This document shows positions 46,096-54,134 of a DNA stretch of 61,146 nucleotides, one piece after another; the first letter of the stretch is position 1, and each line of letters starts with the position of its first letter. The stretch is taken from positions 1 through 61,146 of the forward strand of contig JAMCQI010000062.1 in assembly GCA_023381515.1 (NCBI GenBank), in the 5' to 3' direction. The DNA comes from Chloroflexota bacterium (GTDB lineage Bacteria > Chloroflexota > Anaerolineae > UBA4142). The notes beneath the pieces were generated by a model. That model searched no databases. It had not been told where the DNA came from and saw only the letters and a program-made list of their open reading frames with translations. The position numbers and the translations under genes are program-made.

Positions 46096-46262
46096 ACAGC
46101 GCCAGGACGGCGATTGCCGTTGACGAGGATGGAGGTTTCCCACTTCACGGTGGGATTAACTCTGCAATCCGGTTGAACCCGAACCCCGGGTTTGCCCGGT
46201 CCTCTCGCAGAGGAAAATCGACAGATCGGCGGATGCCTCCAAGAACGACCACGTTCTTCATC
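46096..46262 (+). ncRNA. glmS self-cleaving ribozyme (glucosamine-6-phosphate riboswitch) with an extra internal domain
   Basis: Conserved core pieces occur in the right order. A|GCGCC is at 46098-46103, with cleavage expected between A46098 and G46099. P1 hairpin ACGGC-GATT-GCCGT spans 46107-46120, then TTGACGAGG (46120-46128) and TGGAGGTTT (46130-46138). ATCGA lies at 46217-46221, ATCGGCGGATG at 46225-46235, and CCTCCA (46236-46241) pairs with TGGAGG (46130-46135). P4-like hairpin AAGAACG-ACCA-CGTTCTT is at 46241-46258. Between GGTTT and ATCGA, contiguous in the model ribozymes, lies about 78 nt with three hairpins. It precedes glmS, the known target: GlcN6P binding triggers cleavage and lowers expression. 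Confidence 0.9.
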
Positions 46263-46376
46263 TTCCCCTCCAGGATGTGACAATGTCGCGTCCAAAGACG
46301 CCGGGCAACCGGCGGGACAAGCGCGCGGCAGGTGGTGACGAAATCGAATATCCTTACTCTACCGGAGGGACCCTCA

Positions 46377-48215
46377 ATGTGCGGCATTGTTGGATACGTG
46401 GGCGCGCGCGATGTCAGTCCTGTTCTGCTGGACGGCTTGCGCCGCCTCGAATATCGCGGCTACGATTCCGCTGGGATCGCCGTCCTCAACCAGGACGGCC
46501 GCATTGACATCCGCAAAAGCGAAGGCAAGCTCTCGAAGCTGGTGGACACGCTCAACGGCGCGGCCCCTCGCGGCCGACTCGGCCTGGGGCATACCCGCTG
46601 GGCAACGCACGGCGCACCCAACGACACGAACGCGCATCCGCATACGGACTGCTCTGGCCGCCTCGCCGTCGTTCACAACGGCATCATCGAGAACTATGCC
46701 GAATTGCGCGACGACTTGCGCGCTCGAGACCACAAGTTCATCACAGAAACCGATACCGAAGTCCTGGCTCACCTGATCGAGGAGGAACTGAGGGGCACGC
46801 AAGACGACATTCCAACGCTTATTGGAGCCATACAACGTGCCTTGAAGCAGGTGCGCGGCACTTTTGGCATCGGCGTAATGGATGTTCGGCACCCCGACGT
46901 CTTGGTTGGCGCGCGGCACTTTTCTCCCCTCGTCGTTGGATTGGGCCAAGGGGAAAATCTGATCGCATCGGATATCCCCGCGCTCTTGCCCTATACGCAA
47001 CGCATCCTGTTGATGGAAGACGGCGAGATTGCGGCATTGACTTCCGACTCGGTGCACCTCTATACGCTTGACGGCGATCCCGTCGAACGAGAACCGATTC
47101 AAGTGACGTGGAGCGTGCAGTCCGCCGAAAAAGGCGGCTATCCCCATTTCTTTCTCAAGGAGATTAACGAGCAACCCGCCGCTCTTGCGAATGCGCTGCG
47201 CGGACGAGTGGACGCGCACGGCGTCAGGGTTGCCGAGCTCGAGGCGCTTGATCTGGACCGCGTCGAGCGAATCAAGTTGCTCGCGTGCGGCTCTTCCTAT
47301 CACGCGGCCCTTGTCGGCAAACGGACGCTGGAGGAATGGGTACACCTGCCCGCCGAAGCCAGTATCGCTTCCGAGTTCCGTTATGCCTCGCCCTTTATCG
47401 ATGACCGCACGCTCGCGATTCTAATCACACAATCCGGGGAGACGGCCGATACGATGGCCTGCATGCGCCTCGCGAAAGCGGCGGGTGCCCAGACGCTTGC
47501 GCTCACGAATACCGTCGGCAGCTCCATCACACGCGGCGCGACCACCACGGTCAATCTTCAGGTGGGTCCCGAGATTGGGGTCGTCGCGTCCAAGACGTTC
47601 AGCGCCCAAGTCCTTTTGCTTGAACTGATTGCTCTCGATTGGGCGCGTCGCGTGGGCAGCATGCATCCGGAACGGCTTGCGACACTCACCCGCTCGCTCG
47701 CGCTTCTGCCGGACTGGGTCAAAGGGGCGCTCGGCTCTGATCAGCAAATGAAGCGTCTCGCCTCCGTCATATCCGGTCGCAAGAGCTGTTTCTTCTTGGG
47801 CCGTGGCTATGGCTATCCGACCGCATTGGAAGGCGCGCTCAAGTTGAAAGAGGTGAGCTACCTTCACGCGGAGGGCTATCCGGCGGGCGAGCTGAAGCAT
47901 GGCCCGATTGCAATGCTTGATCCTGAGATCCCGGTGATTGCCATCGCGCCGCGTAGCGCCACGCTCGAAAAAATGGTAAGCAACATCCAGGAGGTACGCG
48001 CTCGCAAGGCTCCCGTCATCGCTCTGGCCACCGAAGGCGATGCGGCGACGGCTGCCCACGCCGACGAAGTTGTGTATCTACCGGGCACGATCGAAGAACT
48101 GGCGCCGATGGTGGCCACCGTGCCTCTCCAGCTACTGGCCTACTATGTCGCCGTCGAACGGGGCTGCGATGTGGATCAGCCCCGCAACCTCGCCAAGAGC
48201 GTCACAGTGGAATAA
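46377..48215 (+). CDS. glmS: Glutamine-fructose-6-phosphate aminotransferase (isomerising)
   Basis: 612 residues. Mature N-terminus CGIVGYVG with catalytic Cys2, glutaminase motif GLGHTRWATHG near 75, then two SIS domains (LLACGSSYHAAL and FFLGRGYGYPTALEGALKLKE) and the C-terminal DVDQPRNLAKSVTVE. It makes glucosamine-6-phosphate for cell-wall and glycan synthesis. The frame opens at 46332, but GGAGGG and the obligatory Cys2 fix the ATG at 46377. Regulated by the ribozyme 115 nt upstream. Confidence 0.97.
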   Translation: MCGIVGYVGARDVSPVLLDGLRRLEYRGYDSAGIAVLNQDGRIDIRKSEGKLSKLVDTLNGAAPRGRLGLGHTRWATHGAPNDTNAHPHTDCSGRLAVVHNGIIENYAELRDDLRARDHKFITETDTEVLAHLIEEELRGTQDDIPTLIGAIQRALKQVRGTFGIGVMDVRHPDVLVGARHFSPLVVGLGQGENLIASDIPALLPYTQRILLMEDGEIAALTSDSVHLYTLDGDPVEREPIQVTWSVQSAEKGGYPHFFLKEINEQPAALANALRGRVDAHGVRVAELEALDLDRVERIKLLACGSSYHAALVGKRTLEEWVHLPAEASIASEFRYASPFIDDRTLAILITQSGETADTMACMRLAKAAGAQTLALTNTVGSSITRGATTTVNLQVGPEIGVVASKTFSAQVLLLELIALDWARRVGSMHPERLATLTRSLALLPDWVKGALGSDQQMKRLASVISGRKSCFFLGRGYGYPTALEGALKLKEVSYLHAEGYPAGELKHGPIAMLDPEIPVIAIAPRSATLEKMVSNIQEVRARKAPVIALATEGDAATAAHADEVVYLPGTIEELAPMVATVPLQLLAYYVAVERGCDVDQPRNLAKSVTVE

Positions 48216-48248
48216 GGCAGTGGACATTCTCATCAGAGGAGATGTGTC

Positions 48249-48686
48249 ATGAAATGGATAACCCGTTCGCATGTGCACGTAGATCGGGTCGCGTGTCCAT
48301 GGCTCATCAAGCGTTTCGTCGATAATCAGGCCGAGTTCTTGTTTGTCCCCAAGAATCGCGTGAACGAGGTTGCGAGTGTTGCGGAAGCAATACCGTTTGA
48401 TGCCCCGGGAGTTGAGCTTGGTCATAAGGAGGGGCGCTGCTCGTTCGAGTCAATCCTGCTCAAGTACGGTCTTCAAGACCCGGCGCTCGAGCGCCTCGCC
48501 AAGATTGTGCACGCCGCCGATGTGGCCGAGGACGCCGACAGTGACCCGCTTGCGCGAGGACTGGAAGCGATTGCTACCGGGTTTGGCTTGCGGTATCCTG
48601 ACGACGAGGAGAACCTGCGGCACCAATTTCAAGTCTATGATTCTCTGTACGCTTGGTGCCGCGTCCAGGTGGCCAAGGGCCGATAA
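48249..48686 (+). CDS. ChrB C-terminal-domain protein (chromate resistance-associated)
   Basis: 145 residues. It begins MKWITRSHVHVDRVACPWLIKRF, the hallmark of the ChrB C-terminal domain, with CPWL and the C-terminal YDSLYAWCR. In chromate operons this domain is fused to a regulator; here it stands alone without chrA. Good ribosome binding site AGAGGAGA. Its role outside chromate resistance is not known. Confidence 0.88.
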   Translation: MKWITRSHVHVDRVACPWLIKRFVDNQAEFLFVPKNRVNEVASVAEAIPFDAPGVELGHKEGRCSFESILLKYGLQDPALERLAKIVHAADVAEDADSDPLARGLEAIATGFGLRYPDDEENLRHQFQVYDSLYAWCRVQVAKGR

Positions 48687-48691
48687 TCCCA

Positions 48692-48913
48692 CTACATCAT
48701 CCGTGCGCTGGCGATCTCCTTCCGGTCCACAGGACGTACCTGTGTGGGACCGGCCGCGACGATGGCGACCGTGTCTCCGGTCAGTGCTTTGAACTCCACC
48801 TCATAGCCGCGCCCACCGCGGTCGGCGAAGATGACAGTGCCGACGTCGCCGCGTTTGAGGCCGTGTTCAGGAAGGTCTTCGGTCAGAACGACGGTGTCGA
48901 GCTCGTTAAGCAT
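48692..48913 (-). CDS. DUF4926-domain protein
   Basis: 73 residues: LNELDTVVLTEDLPEHGLKRGDVGTVI and YEVEF match the DUF4926 family of small beta-barrel proteins, often found near toxin-antitoxin or accessory genes. GGGAGAA precedes the ATG and a CGCGAGA/TCTCGCG hairpin lies at 48917-48933. No toxin partner is visible beside it. Confidence 0.8.
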   Translation of the reverse strand: MLNELDTVVLTEDLPEHGLKRGDVGTVIFADRGGRGYEVEFKALTGDTVAIVAAGPTQVRPVDRKEIASARMM

Positions 48914-49018
48914 TGGGTTCTCCCGCGAGATGCTCTCGCGTATTGCGAACGGGAAAACTGCTTTTCCGTTACTATGTGATCAGTCTATCGCACATTCGAA
49001 AGTGGCTGCAAAAACGTC

Positions 49019-49046
49019 AAGGGCAGTGCAACTCTGCACTGCCCTT
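49019..49046 (-). terminator. Terminator after the S9 peptidase gene
   Basis: Perfect 12-bp stem AAGGGCAGTGCA (49019-49030) with TGCACTGCCCTT (49035-49046), 4-nt loop; on the minus strand it is followed by GACGTTTTT. Confidence 0.75.
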
Positions 49047-49066
49047 GCCTGTCTCCTGGTGCGCGA

Positions 49067-51070
49067 TCAAGAGAGGTGTCGGTCCAGCCATTCGGTTATC
49101 CTCTGAAGGCGGTCGAGGCGCAGATCAATGGGACCGCCGCGCGAAAGCCCGTGGGAGGACTCGCGTGGATAGCGAACAAAGACCACTTGTTGTTTGAGCC
49201 AATAGAGCGCCGTGAACCATTCTTCCGCCTGCGAAACCGGGCAGCGCAAGTCTCCCTCGCTATGTATGATCAACAGCGGCGTCTTGACTTGATCGACGTA
49301 CTTGAGCGGCGAAGTCTCCCAGCCTATTCGAAAATCGTCACCCCATGGGTTCCCCGGCCAGTATGAATTCGGAGGCGGCGGCTCATCACTTGTCCCTACC
49401 ATGCTGACAAAATTGCTCAAGGAGCGGTCCGTCACCGCGCACTTGAACCGGTCCGTGTGCCCGACGACCCAGTTCGTCATGTAACCGCCGTAGCTGCCTC
49501 CCGCGATCGCCCTTCGGTTCTTGTCTACCTCTCGCAGCCCATCGGCATAGTCCGCGACGGCCATCACGTCCTGATAATCCAGGTCTCCCCAGTTGCGGTG
49601 AATGCACGCGCCAAACTCTTCCTCGCGCCCATTGCTCCCGCGCGGATTGGAATACACCACCACGTATCCGCGCGCGGCGTGGACCTGCAGCTCGTGAAAG
49701 AAGGTATTGCCGTACTGCGCATGAGGTCCGCCATGCACGTAAAGGAGCAGCGGGTGCTTGCTCCCTCGCCGCATGGTCGGCGGACGCATTACCCACCCTT
49801 GAACGCGTGTGCCATCCGGTTGTGTCAACCAGAATTCATCCGGACAGCTCAGTTGGACGCCTTGCAGCCACTTTACGTTCTGATTCGACAGCGGCGAGAC
49901 TTGAAGCCTGTTCCTTAGCAGTCGCCCGACGAATACCTCGGTCGGCTGTGTTGCCGTGCTGAGGAGGAGTGCAAATGTCTTGCCATCCGCGGCCAGGCTC
50001 ACGCCCGCGAGATCAATCGCACCCCGGGTCAAGCGCTGCATTCTCGCCGTTTGCACGTCCACGCTGTATAGATCGACGCTCCCCGAATCGCTCAAGGGGA
50101 AAAAGAGCTGCTTGCCGTCGGGCGACCACAGAGGCATGATGGGCGCCACTTCGCGGGTATCACCCAGAGTAACGTTCCCCACACTTCGGTCCAAGCCTGC
50201 GCTCAGGCATCGTGCGTCTCCTCCATGTCTCGAGACCACCCAAAGGCGATCGTTCTGAGGCCTCCACGGGTCCTTTCCAGCCTGCGCGCCGAAATAGGCA
50301 ATTCGTTCCCCATCGGGGCTCCATGCGAGCGTACTCTTTTCACCCGCGGGAGTCTTGACCCTGCTAATCTTGCCCCCGTTTGATGGGACCAACCAGAGAT
50401 CCATCCTGTAGAGCAAGCGGTGCGGGTCTTCGCTCCGGTTTGAGACAAAGGCTATAGTCTTGCCATCCGGAGCCCAGGCCGGAAAAGCATCGTCATAGTC
50501 ACCTTTTGTGATCTGCTTTGTCTCGCCTGTGGCGGCGTCACATACCCAGATATGTTGTCGCTCATCTTGGAACCCTGAGCCGTCGAGACGATAGCGCGGG
50601 TGCGTGATGACTCGCGGCGGACTAGACTTGCCATTGTCGCCGCGCTTCTTGGCCGCCTCCTCCGTCCAATCAGGATGCGTCTGCCGAAAGCTAAAGGCAA
50701 TGCGCTTGCCGTCGGGCGACCAGGCGAGGTCGGCCCAGTTCCCTTCGGGCAGTTGGGTCAGGGCATGACCCTCACCTCCATCCGCCCTCAAGAGCCAAAT
50801 TTGAGTCTGTTTTTCCTGCGTCCGGAGAAACGCGATCCTACTGCTATCGGGAGACCACCGTGGAAAATTGTCTCTCACCTGCCCAAAGGTGAACTGCTCT
50901 TCGGTCCCGATCTTTGTTCCACTCAGCCAAAGATGACTATAGTACTTGTTCTTCTCAAGATCGGTCACTTGGACCGTGTAGATTACTCGCTTGCCATCCG
51001 GCGCGATTTGCGGGTCGCCGACGATTTTTATCTTGGCCAAGTCCTCAATGGAAATCAATCTTTTATCCAC
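49067..51070 (-). CDS. S9-family prolyl oligopeptidase / acylaminoacyl peptidase
   Basis: 667 residues. The N-terminal beta-propeller has WD40-like TolB blades (FPRWSPDSSRIAFL, WADLAWSPDGKRIAFSF). The C-terminal alpha/beta hydrolase carries the nucleophile Ser in AGGSYGGYM, with LIIHSEGDLRCPVSQAE (Asp) and SSHGLSRGG (His). No signal peptide, so it is cytoplasmic; it degrades peptides or removes N-acylated residues. GTG start after GGAGAA. Confidence 0.93.
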   Translation of the reverse strand: MDKRLISIEDLAKIKIVGDPQIAPDGKRVIYTVQVTDLEKNKYYSHLWLSGTKIGTEEQFTFGQVRDNFPRWSPDSSRIAFLRTQEKQTQIWLLRADGGEGHALTQLPEGNWADLAWSPDGKRIAFSFRQTHPDWTEEAAKKRGDNGKSSPPRVITHPRYRLDGSGFQDERQHIWVCDAATGETKQITKGDYDDAFPAWAPDGKTIAFVSNRSEDPHRLLYRMDLWLVPSNGGKISRVKTPAGEKSTLAWSPDGERIAYFGAQAGKDPWRPQNDRLWVVSRHGGDARCLSAGLDRSVGNVTLGDTREVAPIMPLWSPDGKQLFFPLSDSGSVDLYSVDVQTARMQRLTRGAIDLAGVSLAADGKTFALLLSTATQPTEVFVGRLLRNRLQVSPLSNQNVKWLQGVQLSCPDEFWLTQPDGTRVQGWVMRPPTMRRGSKHPLLLYVHGGPHAQYGNTFFHELQVHAARGYVVVYSNPRGSNGREEEFGACIHRNWGDLDYQDVMAVADYADGLREVDKNRRAIAGGSYGGYMTNWVVGHTDRFKCAVTDRSLSNFVSMVGTSDEPPPPNSYWPGNPWGDDFRIGWETSPLKYVDQVKTPLLIIHSEGDLRCPVSQAEEWFTALYWLKQQVVFVRYPRESSHGLSRGGPIDLRLDRLQRITEWLDRHLS

Positions 51071-51097
51071 TTTATTCTCCGATCAGCTTAAAGCAAT

Positions 51098-51556
51098 TTA
51101 TCGGCCGATGGTGACAGTCACCGTTTGCTTGTTTTCCCGCGGCATTGTAAACGGTCTGCTCTCACCGAGCACCTGCCCGGTCGCACCATAGACTGCCCAG
51201 CGGAATGGCCCTGCTCCGAACAAAGGTTCGCCCACCCACCAGGTTTTTGAAGAAACCCCGTTCTCGGTTTGATCGAATTGTCCGCGCCAGCTTTCGACGT
51301 CATGCCAAGCGCCTATGCCATCCCGCCACTGGACGATCTCGGTTAGAGCATCCGGATTCTTGACTTGAATTCGTATCCATCCACCGCGCAGCGCGGGAAC
51401 GCGGGTGGGTTCGACAGAAGGAGGAAGACTTGGACGAGGAGGTAGATCGAGAGGTGAGGCCGCAGCCGGCGAAGATAAAAGCGCGAGCGCGAGGAATAGC
51501 GCAACGCTTCCGAAGATTCCGAAGGAGAGCGTGATTCCGTGTACTGTGTTGTGCAT
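51098..51556 (-). CDS. Small secreted protein of unknown function
   Basis: 152 residues. The signal peptide ends near ASPAAA; a Pro-rich segment (PPRPSLPPSVEPTR) follows, then a beta-rich domain with WIRIQVKNPDA, WQDGI-like WRDGIGAWHD and WWVGEPLFGAGPFRWAVY. It resembles the carbohydrate- or peptide-binding C-terminal domains of Chloroflexota envelope proteins, unassigned. A consensus promoter lies about 190 nt upstream, leaving a long leader. Confidence 0.75.
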   Translation of the reverse strand: MHNTVHGITLSFGIFGSVALFLALALLSSPAAASPLDLPPRPSLPPSVEPTRVPALRGGWIRIQVKNPDALTEIVQWRDGIGAWHDVESWRGQFDQTENGVSSKTWWVGEPLFGAGPFRWAVYGATGQVLGESRPFTMPRENKQTVTVTIGR

Positions 51557-51752
51557 TATCGCCTCTCAGGGTCATTCGGGGATGAAAATGTACCTGCCCC
51601 TCACGCGCTCTTTGCAGGCCCGAGAACAGGTGCCACGGTTTGGCATGCGGACGACGGGTCACAGGCTTGGGCTCCCTGCGCTTTTCCAGGCGCTGTATGC
51701 AGTTGCCACGACCCGGCACTGTTAACATCGCTCGATATAACAGTACACTATC

Positions 51753-51781
51753 ATTATAAAATCGGACAATAGCCGTGTCAA
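51753..51781 (-). promoter_or_regulatory. Perfect consensus promoter of the small secreted protein
   Basis: On the minus strand TTGACA (51781-51776), 17 nt, TATAAT (51758-51753). The leader to the start at 51556 is about 190 nt. Confidence 0.8.
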
Positions 51782-51890
51782 ATTGGTTTCGCCTTGGATG
51801 AAAAATCGGGCGATCAGGGCGCGCCCGCGGCGAGCAGCACGACCGAGAGGTGATCAGACAGAGTTGCAGCCAGGTCTCTGGACAATGCTT

Positions 51891-52155
51891 GTCGTAACTG
51901 CGAGGAGGTCGCAGACACCGCGGGTCGCTAGCCCTCGCAAACCTGGCGGGGTGTCGGCGGGGCGGGCTTTGCCGACGTCCCGTAGAGTCCCATCCCGCAG
52001 ACCCCGCGGGATCCGAGATCCCGCGATCTCCCGCGGGATCCGAGATCCCGCGATCTCCCGCGGGACCATAGCGGCGCGGGCGCAGTCTGCAACGTGTCGG
52101 TGAGATTGCTTCGAGTTCGCTGACCAAGTCCCTGTAGGGGAACTCTCGCAATGAC
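51891..52155. repeat. Interspersed element A with GTCATTGCGAG-type ends
   Basis: The left end GTAACTGCGAGG (from 51894) and right end CTCGCAATGAC (52145-52155) are near inverted repeats. Inside are two copies of a 27-bp GC-rich unit starting CGCGGGATCCGAGATCCC (about 52011-52064), then CGGGACCATAGCG and GTGTCGGTGAGATTGCTTCG. The same parts recur at 60596-60779. No protein is encoded. Confidence 0.65.
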
Positions 52156-52202
52156 ACACAAAGGCGACTTTGCAAGGGTCATGTCAGAAGGGGGGCATTG
52201 AC

Positions 52203-52364
52203 ATGCGCGGCTGTTCTGTTATACTAACCGTGCTGCTTGACTGCGCAATAACCAGTCTACCGCCCGGCATTGTCGCCGGTCATCAAATCAATTGGCACGT
52301 GATAGTACTGAGCACCGACGGCGGAACGGGCTCAACGGAGACTCAGCGCTTGACGATCCAGTAA
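52203..52364 (+). pseudogene. Short secreted-peptide gene, probably the truncated start of a Chloroflexota repeat-type surface protein
   Basis: 53 residues from an ATG preceded by AAGGGGGG. A signal-like stretch is followed by INWHVIVLSTDGGTGS and RLTIQ, after which a stop occurs. The pattern INWHVIxxGGG...TIGQ begins a family of secreted proteins common in Chloroflexota; here it ends right at the TIQ position, suggesting truncation. Could also be a short functional peptide. Confidence 0.4.
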
Positions 52365-52424
52365 TAATCAGCTGGGGTGACAACTCGCCACAAGTTTCGT
52401 TTTAATATGCAGAAGGAGATGGCC

Positions 52425-52529
52425 ATGTCGACAATTTATGTGGCCGCCGCGCTGGCTTTTGCGCTCTGGGTGCAAAGCCGCAAGAAGCGCAGCCAACGAT
52501 TGGCGCCAATACGCATAAAAGCACGGTAA
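52425..52529 (+). CDS. 34-residue membrane peptide
   Basis: MSTIYVAAALAFALWV followed by a basic tail (QSRKKRSQR...IRIKAR): one membrane helix with a positive cytoplasmic end. AGAAGGAG at 52411-52418 is well placed for the ATG at 52425 (ATG at 52419 is in frame but too close). The stop is followed within 3 nt by a strong terminator, giving a compact, independent unit. Too short for automatic gene callers. Confidence 0.6.
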   Translation: MSTIYVAAALAFALWVQSRKKRSQRLAPIRIKAR

Positions 52530-52531
52530 TG

Positions 52532-52569
52532 GAGAAGCGGGGGACGAACTAGTCCCTCGCTTCTCTTTT
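52532..52569 (+). terminator. Terminator of the 34-residue peptide gene
   Basis: GAGAAGCGGGGGAC pairs with GTCCCTCGCTTCTC (one G-T pair), 6-nt loop, followed by TTTT. Confidence 0.9.
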
Positions 52570-52648
52570 ACGACTCCTCACCTCTCCCGGGGCATCTAGA
52601 AAAGGAGGCGCATGAGGTTCCGCGCCACCCACAAGATCGAGCGATCGC

Positions 52649-52909
52649 CTAGACTCTAGCAGGATGAGACACTGCTCGGAGGATCGCGATCAGAATTATC
52701 GCCCCGATGATGGCGACGATGATACTCACGATATTGAGGCCGCTCACGGCGTTGTAGCCAAGAACAGCCGATGTCAAGAATCCGCCGATGAGCGCTCCGA
52801 TTATGCCGATAATGATGTCGCCGACGACGCCGTACCCGCTGCCTTTCATGACGTATCCCGCTGCCCAGCCGGCGATCAAACCGACGATGATCCAAACAAT
52901 AATATCCAT
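52649..52909 (-). CDS. GlsB/YeaQ/YmgE-family stress membrane protein
   Basis: 86 residues, three Gly-rich helices with the family signature IIVGLIAGWAAGYVMKGSGYGVVGDIIIGIIGALIGGF. Small transglycosylase-associated membrane proteins, generally stress-inducible. AAGGGGAGA precedes the ATG. Confidence 0.92.
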   Translation of the reverse strand: MDIIVWIIVGLIAGWAAGYVMKGSGYGVVGDIIIGIIGALIGGFLTSAVLGYNAVSGLNIVSIIVAIIGAIILIAILRAVSHPARV

Positions 52910-53114
52910 CGATTCTCTCCCCTTTTTGAAGAATGGGCGGTCGAGGCTAGCGCTGCGCCTCTTTTTTTTGGATACTCCAGCACATTTCCCGCCGCCACTT
53001 TCCTGCTATCTTCCATAACGACTTGACAAGAAAAGGGTTACTCAGCGCTCTTGAATACAAGGTTCTTTCCGTCATGGCTAGGCGACACCACCCCTTAACT
53101 CGGGTTCTGTTGTA

Positions 53115-53303
53115 AGTCTAGACCATGTACCGCATCCAGCAGGCACTCGAAGATCTGATGCGGGGCCGCACCTTTTTTCATTGCGCATTGGCTGAGCACG
53201 ATACGGAACGCGGGCCAGGTGCCCCGTCGTCGACGCCGGCCGAATCGTCGAGCGGGGCAAGCATGGCGAGCTGCTCAACACGCATGAATACTATTACAAC
53301 TAG
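53115..53303 (+). pseudogene. Decayed C-terminus of an ABC-type exporter ATPase
   Basis: Three frames in a row give the end of an ABC exporter. SLD (53115) and YRIQQALEDLMRGRT come first. After a shift in a run of T comes IAHWLSTIRNAGQ, the H-loop region (usually AHRLSTIRNAD). After a second shift comes VVDAGRIVERGKHGELLNTHEYYYN and a stop at 53301-53303. No Walker A or signature motif is left upstream, so this is a fragment with two frameshifts, not a gene. Confidence 0.8.
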
Positions 53304-53362
53304 TCGACAAGCGAAAAATCCCACGGGTCGTTGCGCCTCAAGGTCCAGAATCTTCCCCTTGG

Positions 53363-54127
53363 TTATGTGGTATAATCAAAATCGGCTTCCGCCTCACCGG
53401 GCTCTGGCGGCGTGGGTGCGTCCTCTCTCCGCGACAGCACGATCTCGCCAAACAGCCCCTCCTGGTGGGCGCGTATCTGCCGCCGCTTGATCAATTCCAG
53501 CACGGCGAGGAACGTCACAATCACTTCGACCCGCGTCGTCGCCTGTTCGAGTAGGTGGGTGAAACTTACATGGCGGACGCGGGTCGTCAAATCAATAATG
53601 GTTCGTATCTGCTGCTCGATCGACACGGAAAGAGGCACGCGCAGCGTGCCTTGCGGCAAAGCTGGCCTGATATTCAAGGCGCGCTGGACAGCTTGTGCCA
53701 GGTCACCGAGCGAGATTCCCGTGACCTTCCACTGGGTTGGCTGTGGTTTTGGCGGAGGCGCAAGACGCGCGTACGTGTGGTAACCCTTTTGCTCCCGTTC
53801 GCGCAAAAAGGCCGCCGCCCGCTTGAACATGCGGTACTCGCGCAGTTGCCGGGCCAGAGCGTCGCCGACGTCCTCTTCTTCTTCGCCCCCGCCCGTATCG
53901 GGTTGAGGCAAGAGCAACCTGGACTTGATCAAGATCAGTTTGGCGGCAATGACGAGGTAATCGGCCAATTGACTCAATTCGATGGTGCCTGGTTTGCTGA
54001 TGAATTCCAGATACTGATCAGCCACCGTGCCGAGCGACACCTTCGTAATGTCCAGTTCGCGGCGTTCGATCAATTGGAGCAACAGGTCGAGCGGACCTTC
54101 AAACTCGGGCAACCGAAATTCTAACAT
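53363..54127 (-). CDS. scpA: Segregation and condensation protein A
   Basis: 254 residues. It begins MLEFRLPEFEGPLDLLLQLIERRELDI, the ScpA N-terminus, with QLADYLVIAAKLILIKSRLLLP and a C-terminal winged helix containing VTFLAVLELIKRRQI. It bridges SMC heads with ScpB. The frame is open 34 codons further, but a promoter places the ATG at 54127 only 7 nt after TATAAT, so the transcript is probably leaderless. Confidence 0.93.
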   Translation of the reverse strand: MLEFRLPEFEGPLDLLLQLIERRELDITKVSLGTVADQYLEFISKPGTIELSQLADYLVIAAKLILIKSRLLLPQPDTGGGEEEEDVGDALARQLREYRMFKRAAAFLREREQKGYHTYARLAPPPKPQPTQWKVTGISLGDLAQAVQRALNIRPALPQGTLRVPLSVSIEQQIRTIIDLTTRVRHVSFTHLLEQATTRVEVIVTFLAVLELIKRRQIRAHQEGLFGEIVLSRREDAPTPPEPGEAEADFDYTT

Positions 54128-54134
54128 ACGCACG

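Noticed and set aside
46145..46270. Minus-strand peptide starting MKNVVVLGGIRR with a good ribosome binding site, resembling a thiolase N-terminus
   Set aside because: It lies wholly inside the glmS ribozyme on the opposite strand and stops after 38 residues; the ribosome-binding-like bases are the ribozyme's 3' flank. Chance is more likely.
51535..51556. TPP-riboswitch-like words (CCTGAGAGG, GATAATGC) before the small secreted protein
   Set aside because: The two words touch each other and the start codon, and the remaining conserved TPP segments are missing.
52011..52064. 27-bp tandem units as a CRISPR array
   Set aside because: There are only two adjacent units with no spacers, self-complementary and shared with another element; no cas genes.
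51928..52182. Open frames with repeated REIAGSRIP or DLGSRG residues across element A
   Set aside because: They arise from the 27-bp tandem units (a multiple of three) of a non-coding repeat and have no ribosome binding site.
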